From Mesostigma viride (taxonomy: Eukaryota > Streptophyta > Mesostigmatophyceae > Mesostigmatales > Mesostigmataceae), in assembly GCA_009746045.1 (NCBI GenBank), contig RPFO01000130.1, forward strand, positions 519,808 through 583,807: 64,000 bases of DNA, in the 5' to 3' direction. The translations under genes were made by a program, and so were the position numbers. Of the stretch, positions 50,701-61,024 are shown piece after piece. Numbering within the stretch: position 1 is the stretch's first letter; each line of letters opens with the position of its first letter. Under the pieces are notes generated by a model, which had not been told where the DNA came from, searched no databases, and worked only from the letters and a program-made list of their open reading frames with translations.

Positions 50701-51471
50701 CAGCTTGCCTCTGGCCTGCGCATCGCCTGCACCATGTCGGCGGGCCTCGTCTCCGAGTTCCTCACGGGCCAGACGCTGTGGAATGCGCTGCAGTCACAGG
50801 ACGCGCTGCAGCACCTCGTGTTCGTCGCCGCCTTCATCTTCGCCACCGGCGCCGCCATCTCCTCCGAGTCGGTCGACGAGGTGGACGCGTGCGACATGGA
50901 CTACGCTGTCACAAACAAGATGCACGACTCCACCACCGCCAGCAATAACAACAAGCAGGAGCCCGCCCGCGCAATGCCAGCCCTCCCAGCCCACAGCGCC
51001 CCGGAGGTCAACCGCCCGCATGAGGCGAGCGTCGCCACCGAGGATGCGCCCAGCGGCCCTTATGCCGCCACCCAGGAGGTGGGCGACATGCCCCCCCAGC
51101 TACCTGTTGCGCGTGCGTGGGCATCTCGGGGCACCCCCGAGCAGTCGACCGGCAAGGCCATGCCACTGGCTGCAGGCGCAGCCACGGAGCCCTCCGATGC
51201 CTTGGATGAGGTGGAGGGGTCACTCCCCCTCAACACCCAGGGGCAAGGCAGGGCCACCGCTGTCCCCAGTCTTCACCGCAACACGTTGGCGCAGGCGCGG
51301 CGTATGGGCGAGGTCGCGCTGGGCGTGTGCGCCGACATGGTGTGGCCAGCCGTCACCTCCATCTCCAAAGGTCTGGGCGAGGAGAACCTGAACGGGAAGC
51401 TGGCGATCGCGGGCGTGTTCCTGGTTCTGCTCTTCCAGGCGATTGCTGAGAACATCCCAACGCTCGGCTGA
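50701..51471 (+). CDS. Candidate host gene, exon 2 with two membrane helices
   Basis: 256 codons and a TGA at 51469. A first hydrophobic helix (HLVFVAAFIFATGAAI) follows SEFLTGQTLWNALQSQDAL. A Ser/Pro/Ala-rich spacer of about 130 residues comes next, then a second helix near the C-terminus, ENLNGKLAIAGVFLVLLFQ. The E-x2-N-G-K/R-x-A-I/M-x-G pattern resembles the chlorophyll-binding helix of LHC, ELIP and stress-enhanced (SEP/LIL) proteins. If right, it would be a thylakoid photoprotection protein. The spacer is unusually long and the match rests on one helix, so the family is tentative. Confidence 0.5.
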   Translation, partial: QLASGLRIACTMSAGLVSEFLTGQTLWNALQSQDALQHLVFVAAFIFATGAAISSESVDEVDACDMDYAVTNKMHDSTTASNNNKQEPARAMPALPAHSAPEVNRPHEASVATEDAPSGPYAATQEVGDMPPQLPVARAWASRGTPEQSTGKAMPLAAGAATEPSDALDEVEGSLPLNTQGQGRATAVPSLHRNTLAQARRMGEVALGVCADMVWPAVTSISKGLGEENLNGKLAIAGVFLVLLFQAIAENIPTLG

Positions 51472-52317
51472 GCGACACCTGGCGTTGCCGTAATAGAGCA
51501 GCTCGACACTCCGCTGAGTGCCAAGTGGCAGCAGCGAGGCTTTTGCTGCCGTCGGAACCTTGCTTGTAAATTCTTTCCCCATGAGCTTTGCAGCACTGAG
51601 AGGGGTGGGCGACGCCGGCTGGCGTGTGTCCGCCTGGACTTTGACCTGTACAGTGACTTCCTTCCCATACAGTGACTTCCTTCCCATGACATCGAACCAG
51701 AACCAGCGCAAGCGAGACGCGGGGTGGATGGTTGGGGGAGCGTGTAGCAGATAATCACGCTTTTCGCCCATCAGAAGTTGTGTCCTTTTTGTTTGGTAGC
51801 AGAGCATGTGCTGTTCGCTTTCATAGCTTTCAGTTGATTGTGGTAGTACTTTATAGTAGTATATATACTAGCTGTAGTTTGGATTTGTTTTTGCTCACCC
51901 ACATGTGGCGGCCTTGTAAATCAACATTCAGGGCAATACTGCAGGCTTATTGCTCCGCAACTGGCCTTTAGCTTTTTCGGAGAAGAATGGAAGAGGCAAA
52001 GGCTACTTTTGCTTGTGTGGGTCCCGTTGCGCCCTGATTTTATCCACCGATTAATGCGTCACCAACCATACCATTCTTGTACTGCACTTTTCCTACTGTC
52101 AGGGGTCAGTACCTAATAATTTGTTGGAGGGGTTTTCCAGTCGATGGCAGGATGCTTGGTTCGCAGCGAAGCTTTGTGGTGCTAGCTACAGCGCCCACTT
52201 ATGCAGCCTTTCCAAATAGTTTAGCATGAGTTTTTATGTACAATATTTGCCTGTCCAGTCCCTAGTATTTGTAAGAATTTGGTTGCTATAATATTGAAAT
52301 TCGATTCCTCTATGCAA
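51472..52317. other. Downstream region of host gene
   Basis: Likely 3' UTR and intergenic DNA. TGTAA, the usual green-algal poly(A) signal, occurs at about 51564 and 51914. A 19-bp direct duplication (cagtgacttccttcccat) lies at about 51651-51688. No gene seen after it. Confidence 0.45.
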
Positions 52318-52360
52318 GAAGCATACTTATGCTCACGTGACGCAGTCACGTGTAATCAAT
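52318..52360 (+). mobile_element. Minimal LINE-H tail insertion
   Basis: About 33 bp: acttatgctcacgtgacgc plus the rest of the palindrome, exactly the 3' end of LINE-H. An extremely 5'-truncated insertion. Confidence 0.7.
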
Positions 52361-52373
52361 TAATCAGAAAATC

Positions 52374-52465
52374 AGAAAACTAATGCAGGAAGCAATAACT
52401 TCATAACGGTAAGAAGCAATAACTTCATGAAAATAGCACCGTGATAGTAAACTTCATAACGGTAT
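52374..52465. repeat. Short tandem repeat (gcaataacttcat)
   Basis: Three imperfect copies of a 20-30 bp phrase containing acttcataacggta. Confidence 0.6.
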
Positions 52466-52569
52466 CTGTACTACAATGGATTTTGCAACTAGCCTAGATG
52501 GGCCGGTTACTGATGGGCCCTTAATTAAGTAACACGTGATGGGCCCTTGGTCTTGGCTTTTGTGGCCAC

Positions 52570-52824
52570 TAGACACTCCCGGCCAGTTAGGCTCGAAACA
52601 CACGCCCTGATCAAGCAAGCTGTTTCGGGCCCGACCGTCTAGGTCATCTAGTCGCTCTACACGTAAGCCAGCCATAATTTCAATGCACAAGGCTACACAT
52701 TTTCATCTCCAGTCATAATCATCATCCTGAACGACTCGAAAACGCGGACAAGATAACGGCAGGCTCGAGCTACCATGGTCCGGATTCTCCCGATTTCTGG
52801 CCTGCGCTGGTCGTCTCCTTGATA
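52570..52824 (+). repeat. Dispersed repeat K, copy 2 (longest)
   Basis: Matches 42968-43132 over its last 170 bp and the inverted copy 63646-63917 over its whole length. Confidence 0.75.
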
Positions 52825-52989
52825 GTTGTCCCGGCCTGATTTCCTACCTTGTTCCCGGCCTGATTGCATACTAGTTCGGCCTCATTTTATCCTATTGGCT
52901 TCTACTAAATCTACACCGCCTTAGGACCTGACCAGCTCCCCTCCCCGGACGCTCTCTGGCTCACCGCAGCGCATCAACTTTGGTCGACC

Positions 52990-53870
52990 AGTGAGTGGTT
53001 ATCGCTGGTGATATTGTGCGGACACCGAGGTCAACTATACCCTACTTCAGGCCGCTTCAAGCTGCTCGGCAGTTGGCTTCCCGACTGCGAGGACGACCTG
53101 ACGACACGGATCGGCATGGCGTGGGCGCAACTCCATGACCACCGCCGCTGGTGGAGCAACCCCGCCCTACCCCGGATCGTCAAGCGTGACCTCTTCAAGG
53201 TCGTCATTCTGACGATCCTGACCTACGGCGCCGAGACCTGGACACTGACGCAGGAGCTGGAGCAACGACTCGACGGCACCGTTGACCACCAAGATGCTGC
53301 GCAAGGCCCTTAACATCCCCTTTGGTTTGCACATTAGTAATGAGGATTTGTACGCTGATTTGCCCTATGTTTCCCACATTATTAGGCACTGTCAGGCGCC
53401 TGGGCCTAGCTGGGCACCTCAGTGGCCCACACAGATCAGGTAGACACATCAGATAGACTAGCTGGCACCAAGCCCGCCCAGCCTGGGCGATATGTCCTCA
53501 CCTGGCGTGCCCCAGGCCGCGCGCGGCAGGGCCGCCACCCGTGGACTTTTCGTGATAGACTCGGCATGGACATGTGCTACCCTAGACGCGACGGGCTCAC
53601 ACCCGGGCAGCCTCCTGGTTTGTCTGTAATATGGAGGCAGATGGTACGCAAGGATAGATTGCAAGTAGTGATGAAGGAGACCACCCCCAAGTCTGTGGGG
53701 GCTCCGCGTGTGACCGCGTATGGCATTCATAGCGATTCGGGCCGCGGTGCCCACACCCCTGTAACTAGGACCTAGATAGCTTACACCATCCATTCCATCC
53801 CATGTTCCCCTCCCACTGAGGACTTATGCTCACGTGACGCAGTCACGTGTCTATTCATTAATTAATTAAT
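52990..53870 (+). mobile_element. LINE-H fragment H3
   Basis: ORF2 C-terminal half in broken frames (53008-53313, 53422-53775): SGRFKLLGSWLPDCEDD, GAETWTLTQELEQRLD, PPGLSVIWRQMV and a TAG at 53773. 3' UTR has ccatcccatg (53795-53804), the palindrome (53831-53849) and a (TTAA)n tail. Several small indels relative to H1. Confidence 0.85.
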
Positions 53871-54030
53871 TAATGGAGGCAGATGGTACGCAAGGATAGA
53901 TGGCAAGTAGTGATGAAGGAGACCACCCCCAAGTCTGTGGGGGCTCCGCGTGTGTCCGTGTATGGCATTCATAGCGATTCGGGCCGCGGTGCCCACACCC
54001 CTGTAACTAGGACCTAGATAGCTTACACCA
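53871..54030 (+). mobile_element. LINE-H fragment H4
   Basis: A second copy of the last ~145 coding bases and stop of ORF2, adjacent to the tail of H3, with no 3' UTR before LINE-G begins. Confidence 0.75.
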
Positions 54031-54037
54031 ATGATCC

Positions 54038-55108
54038 ATTCCACGAGCGTGGGCACGGCGGGGTTAGCACGGGCTACCGCCTGGCTGACCTGATTTATGC
54101 GGACGACACCACCCTCATCGCGCGCCCCGAGCAGATTCAGACCTGGCTGGACTGTCTGGGCCTGGAGGCGAGGGCGGTGGGGTTGGAGATTAGTGTCAAA
54201 ACTGAGGCGATGGTGATTGGGGCCTCCAGTCGTCCACCGCTGCCGCGCCTGCTCGACGGGACGGAGGTCCCATTCTGCGACCGCTTCAAGCTGTTGGGGA
54301 GTTGGCTTCCTGACACTGCCGACGATGTGGACACCCGCATCGGCCTTTCCTGGGCCAAGCTCCGTTCGCTCAACACCTACTGGCGCTCCAAGGGCCTGGA
54401 CGAGCACCGCAAGCGCATGCTCTTCAAGGTCCTCGTCCTCACGGTGCTCACGTATGGCGCCGAGGCATGGACACTCACGGCAACACTGGCAGCCAAGCTA
54501 GACGGCACGGTAACCCGGATGCTCCGACAGGTCCTGAATGTCGGGTTTTCTCACCGTAGGATATTAGAGTCTTTGTATCACGGTATGCCTCGTATTTCGG
54601 ATGAGATTAGGCAGCGTAGGATAGCATTTGTAGGACATCTTGCTCGCACCAGCCAGGTCGACACCGCCCTTGGTCTGGCCGGTCCCCAGCGGCTCGGCCA
54701 ACCAGGGCGGCATATTTTGACCTGGCCTGGCCCCAAGAACATTCCTAAAAAGGTAGGGAAACATGCCATGACCTATACCCAGATGTTGCTGGACGACCTA
54801 GTGGTCCCAGCCCAGTTTGAGTACCGCATCCACTCTCTCTCCCGTCTTTGGACTGCCATGCAGGACAAGACGCGGTGGAAGAAGATTGTCAAGGCGCACA
54901 CGCCAGCCCCTGTGGGCAAGCCGCCTCCCCCCAAAAGGAGGAGCCGTTTTGATGAGTAGCGTAGCTAGGCTTTTCTAGACTAGATATAGCTTAGAGTTAG
55001 GTTAGTTCGATTAAGCGGCTTCCTCCACACCACCCATCCAACCTGAAATAAGTGCTACATGATCTCCCAACGGAGACATGTTATAATTTAATTTAATTTA
55101 ATTTAATG
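54038..55108 (+). mobile_element. LINE-G copy G1 (5'-truncated)
   Basis: Begins in the RT domain and has a complete C-terminus, 3' UTR, terminal hairpin TCTCC-CAAC-GGAGA (55063-55076) and an (ATTTA)n tail. Related to LINE-H but a different family. Other pieces: 60820-61024 and 63095-63480. Confidence 0.85.
54050..54959 (+). CDS. LINE-G ORF2 C-terminal part (RT motif C to end)
   Basis: Open from about 54050 to a TAG at 54957. RT motif C LADLIYADDTTLIARP (about 54080-54125) is followed by the thumb (CDRFKLLGSWLPDTADDVDT, YGAEAWTLTATLAAKLDG) and the RTE-like RRIAFVGHLARTSQ segment. The end is basic (PAPVGKPPPPKRRSRFDE). The frame is intact over 900 bp, so the copy is fairly recent. The N-terminal half, with endonuclease and motifs A and B, is absent. 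Confidence 0.8.
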
Positions 55109-55170
55109 ATCCATTCCATCCCATGTTCCCCTCCCATTGAGGACTTATGCTCACGTGTCTTATAAATAAT
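55109..55170 (+). mobile_element. LINE-H 3' UTR fragment
   Basis: ccattccatcccatgttcc ... gaggacttatgctcacgtg, a 5'-truncated tail with the last part of the palindrome lost. Confidence 0.65.
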
Positions 55171-55234
55171 TAATTGTGCGGAACCTTAGAATTATAAGCA
55201 GAGTGGCAAAAGGTTTCCGCACAAATATATTTAC

Positions 55235-56240
55235 CTTACTGGCAGTGGCCGACATCAATCTCGAGTTGACCCTGGCCAACTGCGCGGTGTACTCGCCCCT
55301 GGCAGGGTGATTAATTACTAAACTCGTGCTCCCGTTGGGGAGTCGTACGGAGTCCAGGGTGATTGCTCTGGCTTTCCGCCGCATCTCCTGGACCGGGACG
55401 TCCGAACGTCTCCGTGCAGGTTGGATGTCCTCGGCGATCCAGCTAGTAGGCGACCCCGATTTTGTCATCCGGACGCCCTGCCGGCCGCCATCGAGGAGCG
55501 CATTGACGAGGTCTTGCCATTGCTTGCTCGACTAATGATTCGCAGGTCCCAAGGGGCTGCTTCTCTGGTTTTGCGCGCACCCTCGTGTCGTTTATTGGCT
55601 CCGGGGCGCACTCCCTGAGGTCCGGCTGGCCGCCAAGGGCCAGGACGAACGCATCCCGTCGGAATTGGCGCAGCGCTGGTCCCCGGCCCCGATCTCCCGG
55701 CCCATTAATTCTATCCGCATCGCTTCCCTGCCTGGCCGAATGGGTGGCTGCGGTCTGCCGATCCGCGCCATCCGGCTGGCCCCGGGGGCGTTTTTGGGCT
55801 CTGTCGCTCAGTCGTGGGCGGAAAGCTGCCGGCTCCTTCCCCTGTCGGCTACGGCGGCGCCTGACCTCTTAGACCCCGCCAGCCCCCACCCTTTCATCAC
55901 GGCCGGCCATCCAGGATATGCCTAGATGCATGCTAATCGAGATCCATGCAGGCCTGCACTACTGACCGTCAGCACCGCTCAGGCCGCCCAATTTACACCC
56001 GCCTCCCTCGGGGCAGTCCCTCAGTCGCCACGGTCAGGACTATCCCCCGCAGCATTCCCTGCCCGCGTCATCGATAAACACCAGAAAACATACGCCGGGT
56101 AAATTCTGCACATCAGCTAGTGGCGGATTGCCGGGATGGCTCCTTTTGATGACCTCAACGCCCAGGCTCGCGTGGCTGTACTTCTTACTCTCGATCGTCG
56201 CGGAGTGTGGGCTCGGCTTAAACCTCTGACTGAGAGTTGT
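55235..56240 (+). pseudogene. REL-LINE copy E3, degraded RT thumb region
   Basis: Aligns with E1 2494-3340 (VADINLELTLANCAVYSP, RIASLPGRMGGCGLPI, AFLGSVAQSWAESCRLLP). Frames shift repeatedly and it decays after 55930. A ~45-bp foreign piece at about 55312-55358 resembles an inverted LINE terminal hairpin (ctcccgttggggag). Confidence 0.75.
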
Positions 56241-56379
56241 AAGACAGTCACGCCAATGGGCACGGAGGCTCATTGAACGAGTGACAAATGGCTGCACGCT
56301 GAATGTGGACGACGAGACTCGTAAATGCATTTGAATAGGTTGGCATATGAGCTGCTGGCCAGGCTCAGCCGTCAACCAT

Positions 56380-56681
56380 GGCTGGCCACCGAGTTTACGC
56401 ATATAAAGTTAACCCGGAGGCGGCGCCTTGGGGGCGCCGAGCAGCCGGGACAGGGAGGAATACCACCGGTCTAGCTGCTGCATGCTGCGGTGTCAGAGCC
56501 AGAGAAGAAGGTCCGTGGCGCCGGCTGCCCGCCGCCGGCTGGCCGTTGGGAGAGGCGCAGGCGAATCCATGCGTACTCACCGTGCTGGTCCTTGAGGTGG
56601 GCGAAGTATTAGCGGACATGGAGGTCCTCCTGCTCCTTTGTCGCCTGCCGGATCACCGAGTGCATGGTATTCTTCCTATTA
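56380..56681 (-). mobile_element. LINE-H ORF2 fragment J
   Basis: Reverse complement matches H1 40833-41010 (HLKDQHGEYAWIRLRLSQRP-like, then the Pro-rich part). It lies tail-first against the (CCCAT)n array. Confidence 0.65.
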
Positions 56682-59600
56682 TCCCATCCCATCCCATCCC
56701 ATCCCATCCCATCCCATCCCATCCCATCCCATCCCATCCCATCCCATCCCATCCCATCCCATCCCATCCCATCCCATCCCATCCCATCCCATCCCATCCC
56801 ATCCCATCCCATCCCATCCCATCCCATCCCATCCCATCCCATCCCATCCCATCCCATCCCATCCCATCCCATCCCATCCCATCCCATCCCATCCCATCCC
56901 ATCCCATCCCATCCCATCCCATCCCATCCCATCCCATCCCATCCCATCCCATCCCATCCCATCCCATCCCATCCCATCCCATCCCATCCCATCCCATCCC
57001 ATCCCATCCCATCCCATCCCATCCCATCCCATCCCATCCCATCCCATCCCATCCCATCCCATCCCATCCCATCCCATCCCATCCCATCCCATCCCATCCC
57101 ATCCCATCCCATCCCATCCCATCCCATCCCATCCCATCCCATCCCATCCCATCCCATCCCATCCCATCCCATCCCATCCCATCCCATCCCATCCCATCCC
57201 ATCCCATCCCATCCCATCCCATCCCATCCCATCCCATCCCATCCCATCCCATCCCATCCCATCCCATCCCATCCCATCCCATCCCATCCCATCCCATCCC
57301 ATCCCATCCCATCCCATCCCATCCCATCCCATCCCATCCCATCCCATCCCATCCCATCCCATCCCATCCCATCCCATCCCATCCCATCCCATCCCATCCC
57401 ATCCCATCCCATCCCATCCCATCCCATCCCATCCCATCCCATCCCATCCCATCCCATCCCATCCCATCCCATCCCATCCCATCCCATCCCATCCCCATCC
57501 CATCCCATCCCATCCCATCCCATCCCATCCCATCCCATCCCATCCCATCCCATCCCATCCCATCCCATCCCATCCCATCCCATCCCATCCCATCCCATCC
57601 CATCCCATCCCATCCCATCCCATCCCATCCCATCCCATCCCATCCCATCCCATCCCATCCCATCCCATCCCATCCCATCCCATCCCATCCCATCCCATCC
57701 CATCCCATCCCATCCCATCCCATCCCATCCCATCCCATCCCATCCCATCCCATCCCATCCCATCCCATCCCATCCCATCCCATCCCATCCCATCCCATCC
57801 CATCCCATCCCATCCCATCCCATCCCATCCCATCCCATCCCATCCCATCCCATCCCATCCCCATCCCATCCCCATCCCATCCCATCCCATCCCATCCCAT
57901 CCCATCCCATCCCATCCCATCCCATCCCATCCCATCCCATCCCCATCCCATCCCATCCCATCCCATCCCATCCCATCCCATCCCATCCCATCCCATCCCA
58001 TCCCATCCCATCCCATCCCATCCCATCCCATCCCATCCCATCCCATCCCATCCCATCCCATCCCATCCCATCCCATCCCATCCCATCCCATCCCATCCCA
58101 TCCCATCCCATCCCATCCCATCCCATCCCATCCCATCCCATCCCATCCCATCCCATCCCATCCCATCCCATCCCATCCCATCCCATCCCATCCCATCCCA
58201 TCCCATCCCATCCCATCCCATCCCATCCCATCCCATCCCATCCCATCCCATCCCATCCCATCCCATCCCATCCCATCCCATCCCATCCCATCCCATCCCA
58301 TCCCATCCCATCCCATCCCATCCCATCCCATCCCATCCCATCCCATCCCATCCCATCCCATCCCATCCCATCCCATCCCATCCCATCCCATCCCATCCCA
58401 TCCCATCCCATCCCATCCCATCCCATCCCATCCCATCCCATCCCATCCCATCCCATCCCATCCCATCCCATCCCATCCCATCCCATCCCATCCCATCCCA
58501 TCCCATCCCATCCCATCCCATCCCATCCCATCCCATCCCATCCCATCCCATCCCATCCCATCCCATCCCATCCCATCCCATCCCATCCCATCCCATCCCA
58601 TCCCATCCCATCCCATCCCATCCCATCCCATCCCATCCCATCCCATCCCATCCCATCCCATCCCATCCCATCCCATCCCATCCCATCCCATCCCATCCCA
58701 TCCCATCCCATCCCATCCCATCCCATCCCATCCCATCCCATCCCATCCCATCCCATCCCATCCCATCCCATCCCATCCCATCCCATCCCATCCCATCCCA
58801 TCCCATCCCATCCCATCCCATCCCATCCCATCCCATCCCATCCCATCCCATCCCATCCCATCCCATCCCATCCCATCCCATCCCATCCCATCCCATCCCA
58901 TCCCATCCCATCCCATCCCATCCCATCCCATCCCATCCCATCCCATCCCATCCCATCCCATCCCATCCCATCCCATCCCATCCCATCCCATCCCATCCCA
59001 TCCCATCCCATCCCATCCCATCCCATCCCATCCCATCCCATCCCATCCCATCCCATCCCATCCCATCCCATCCCATCCCATCCCATCCCATCCCATCCCA
59101 TCCCATCCCATCCCATCCCATCCCATCCCATCCCATCCCATCCCATCCCATCCCATCCCATCCCATCCCATCCCATCCCATCCCATCCCATCCCATCCCA
59201 TCCCATCCCATCCCATCCCATCCCATCCCATCCCATCCCATCCCATCCCATCCCATCCCATCCCATCCCATCCCATCCCATCCCATCCCATCCCATCCCA
59301 TCCCATCCCATCCCATCCCATCCCATCCCATCCCATCCCATCCCATCCCATCCCATCCCATCCCATCCCATCCCATCCCATCCCATCCCATCCCATCCCA
59401 TCCCATCCCATCCCATCCCATCCCATCCCATCCCATCCCATCCCATCCCATCCCATCCCATCCCATCCCATCCCATCCCATCCCATCCCATCCCATCCCA
59501 TCCCATCCCCATCCCATCCCCATCCCATCCCATCCCATCCCATCCCATCCCATCCCATCCCATCCCATCCCATCCCATCCCCATCCCATCCCATCCCATC

Positions 59601-60527
59601 CCATCCCATCCCATCCCATCCCATCCCATCCCATCCCATCCCATCCCATCCCATCCCATCCCATCCCATCCCATCCCATCCCATCCCATCCCATCCCATC
59701 CCATCCCATCCCATCCCATCCCATCCCATCCCATCCCATCCCATCCCATCCCATCCCATCCCATCCCATCCCATCCCATCCCATCCCATCCCATCCCATC
59801 CCATCCCATCCCATCCCATCCCATCCCATCCCATCCCATCCCATCCCATCCCATCCCATCCCATCCCATCCCATCCCATCCCATCCCATCCCATCCCATC
59901 CCATCCCATCCCATCCCATCCCATCCCATCCCATCCCATCCCATCCCATCCCATCCCATCCCATCCCATCCCATCCCATCCCATCCCATCCCATCCCATC
60001 CCATCCCATCCCATCCCATCCCATCCCATCCCATCCCATCCCATCCCATCCCATCCCATCCCATCCCATCCCATCCCATCCCATCCCATCCCATCCCATC
60101 CCATCCCATCCCATCCCATCCCATCCCATCCCATCCCATCCCATCCCATCCCATCCCATCCCATCCCATCCCATCCCATCCCATCCCATCCCATCCCATC
60201 CCATCCCATCCCATCCCATCCCATCCCATCCCATCCCATCCCATCCCATCCCATCCCATCCCATCCCATCCCATCCCATCCCATCCCATCCCATCCCATC
60301 CCATCCCATCCCATCCCATCCCATCCCATGATCCCATCCCATCCCATCCCATCCCATCCCATCCCATCCCATGATCCCATCCCATCCCATCCCATCCCAT
60401 CCCATCCCATCCCATCCCATCCCATCCCATCCCATCCCATCCCATCCCATCCCATCCCATCCCATCCCATCCCATCCCATCCCATCCCATCCCATCCCAT
60501 CCCACCATCCCATCCCATCCCATCCCA
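56682..60527 (+). repeat. (CCCAT)n satellite array, about 770 copies
   Basis: 3.85 kb of almost pure pentanucleotide. Variants: CCCCAT at about 57493, 57859, 57870, 57941, 59507, 59518 and 59579, and CATGATCCC at 60328 and 60371. Because five is not a multiple of three, all frames read the same pentapeptide (IPSHP or MGWDG) and stay open; the 1,300-codon ORFs there are not genes. Confidence 0.98.
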
Positions 60528-60600
60528 CTCGACTGTAGTACTCAGAGGACTTATGCTCGACATGATCGATCACGTAACGCTAGGTTACGTGTTAATTAAT
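60528..60600 (+). mobile_element. LINE-H tail with variant hairpin
   Basis: gaggacttatgctc, then cacgtaacgctaggttacgtg (8-bp stem, 5-nt loop) and ttaattaat. The array at 56682-60527 therefore sits where the LINE-H 3' UTR has its ccatccc motif. Confidence 0.65.
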
Positions 60601-60819
60601 GCTCTCGGATCTTAATGTTATGTACAACGTACGCACCTAAGTTTGCTATGGCAAAGCTTTGTAAGTCGCACCGGCACTTGTCAGATAGTTCCTAGCCGAC
60701 TCTCCGGCAGTGAGTTGTTTTATTGAAGCTATGGCCTGCATGCCTCCAGGCGAAGACAGAAGGCAGCAGTCCCTCCCCCTAATCTTGCTCTGCGTCAACC
60801 AGGGCACCGACTCAAACAG
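60601..60819. other. Unassigned spacer
   Basis: No gene or repeat recognised. Confidence 0.4.
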
Positions 60820-61024
60820 TAGCCAGCGGCTTGGCCATTACCAGGGTGGCACATCCTGACCTGGCCTGGCCCCATTGACATTCCTAGAAAGATGGGTAAA
60901 CCTGCCATGAACTATACACAGCACTAACTGCATGTACTGTACACAGCACTTTGCTGGCCGACCTAGTGGTCCCAGCTAAGTTTGAACACCGCATTTCCTC
61001 CTAGCTCTCGCTTGCTTGGACTGC
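60820..61024 (+). mobile_element. LINE-G fragment G2
   Basis: Matches G1 54690-54865 (tgacctggcctggcccca) with insertions and stops. It is followed by (ATTGA)n at 61025-61056. Confidence 0.7.

Noticed and set aside
50558-51391. Pro/Ser/Arg-rich ORF overlapping host exon 2 in another frame
   Set aside because: Low-complexity shadow frame; the frame with two hydrophobic helices and the conserved motif is preferred.
56682-60527. Telomeric array
   Set aside because: CCCAT/GGGAT does not match TTTAGGG or TTTTAGGG telomere units of green algae and lies inside LINE-derived sequence.
56378-60615. Five overlapping open frames of about 1,240-1,325 codons (IPSHP or MGWDG repeats)
   Set aside because: They are a by-product of the CCCAT pentanucleotide, which has no stop in any frame on either strand.
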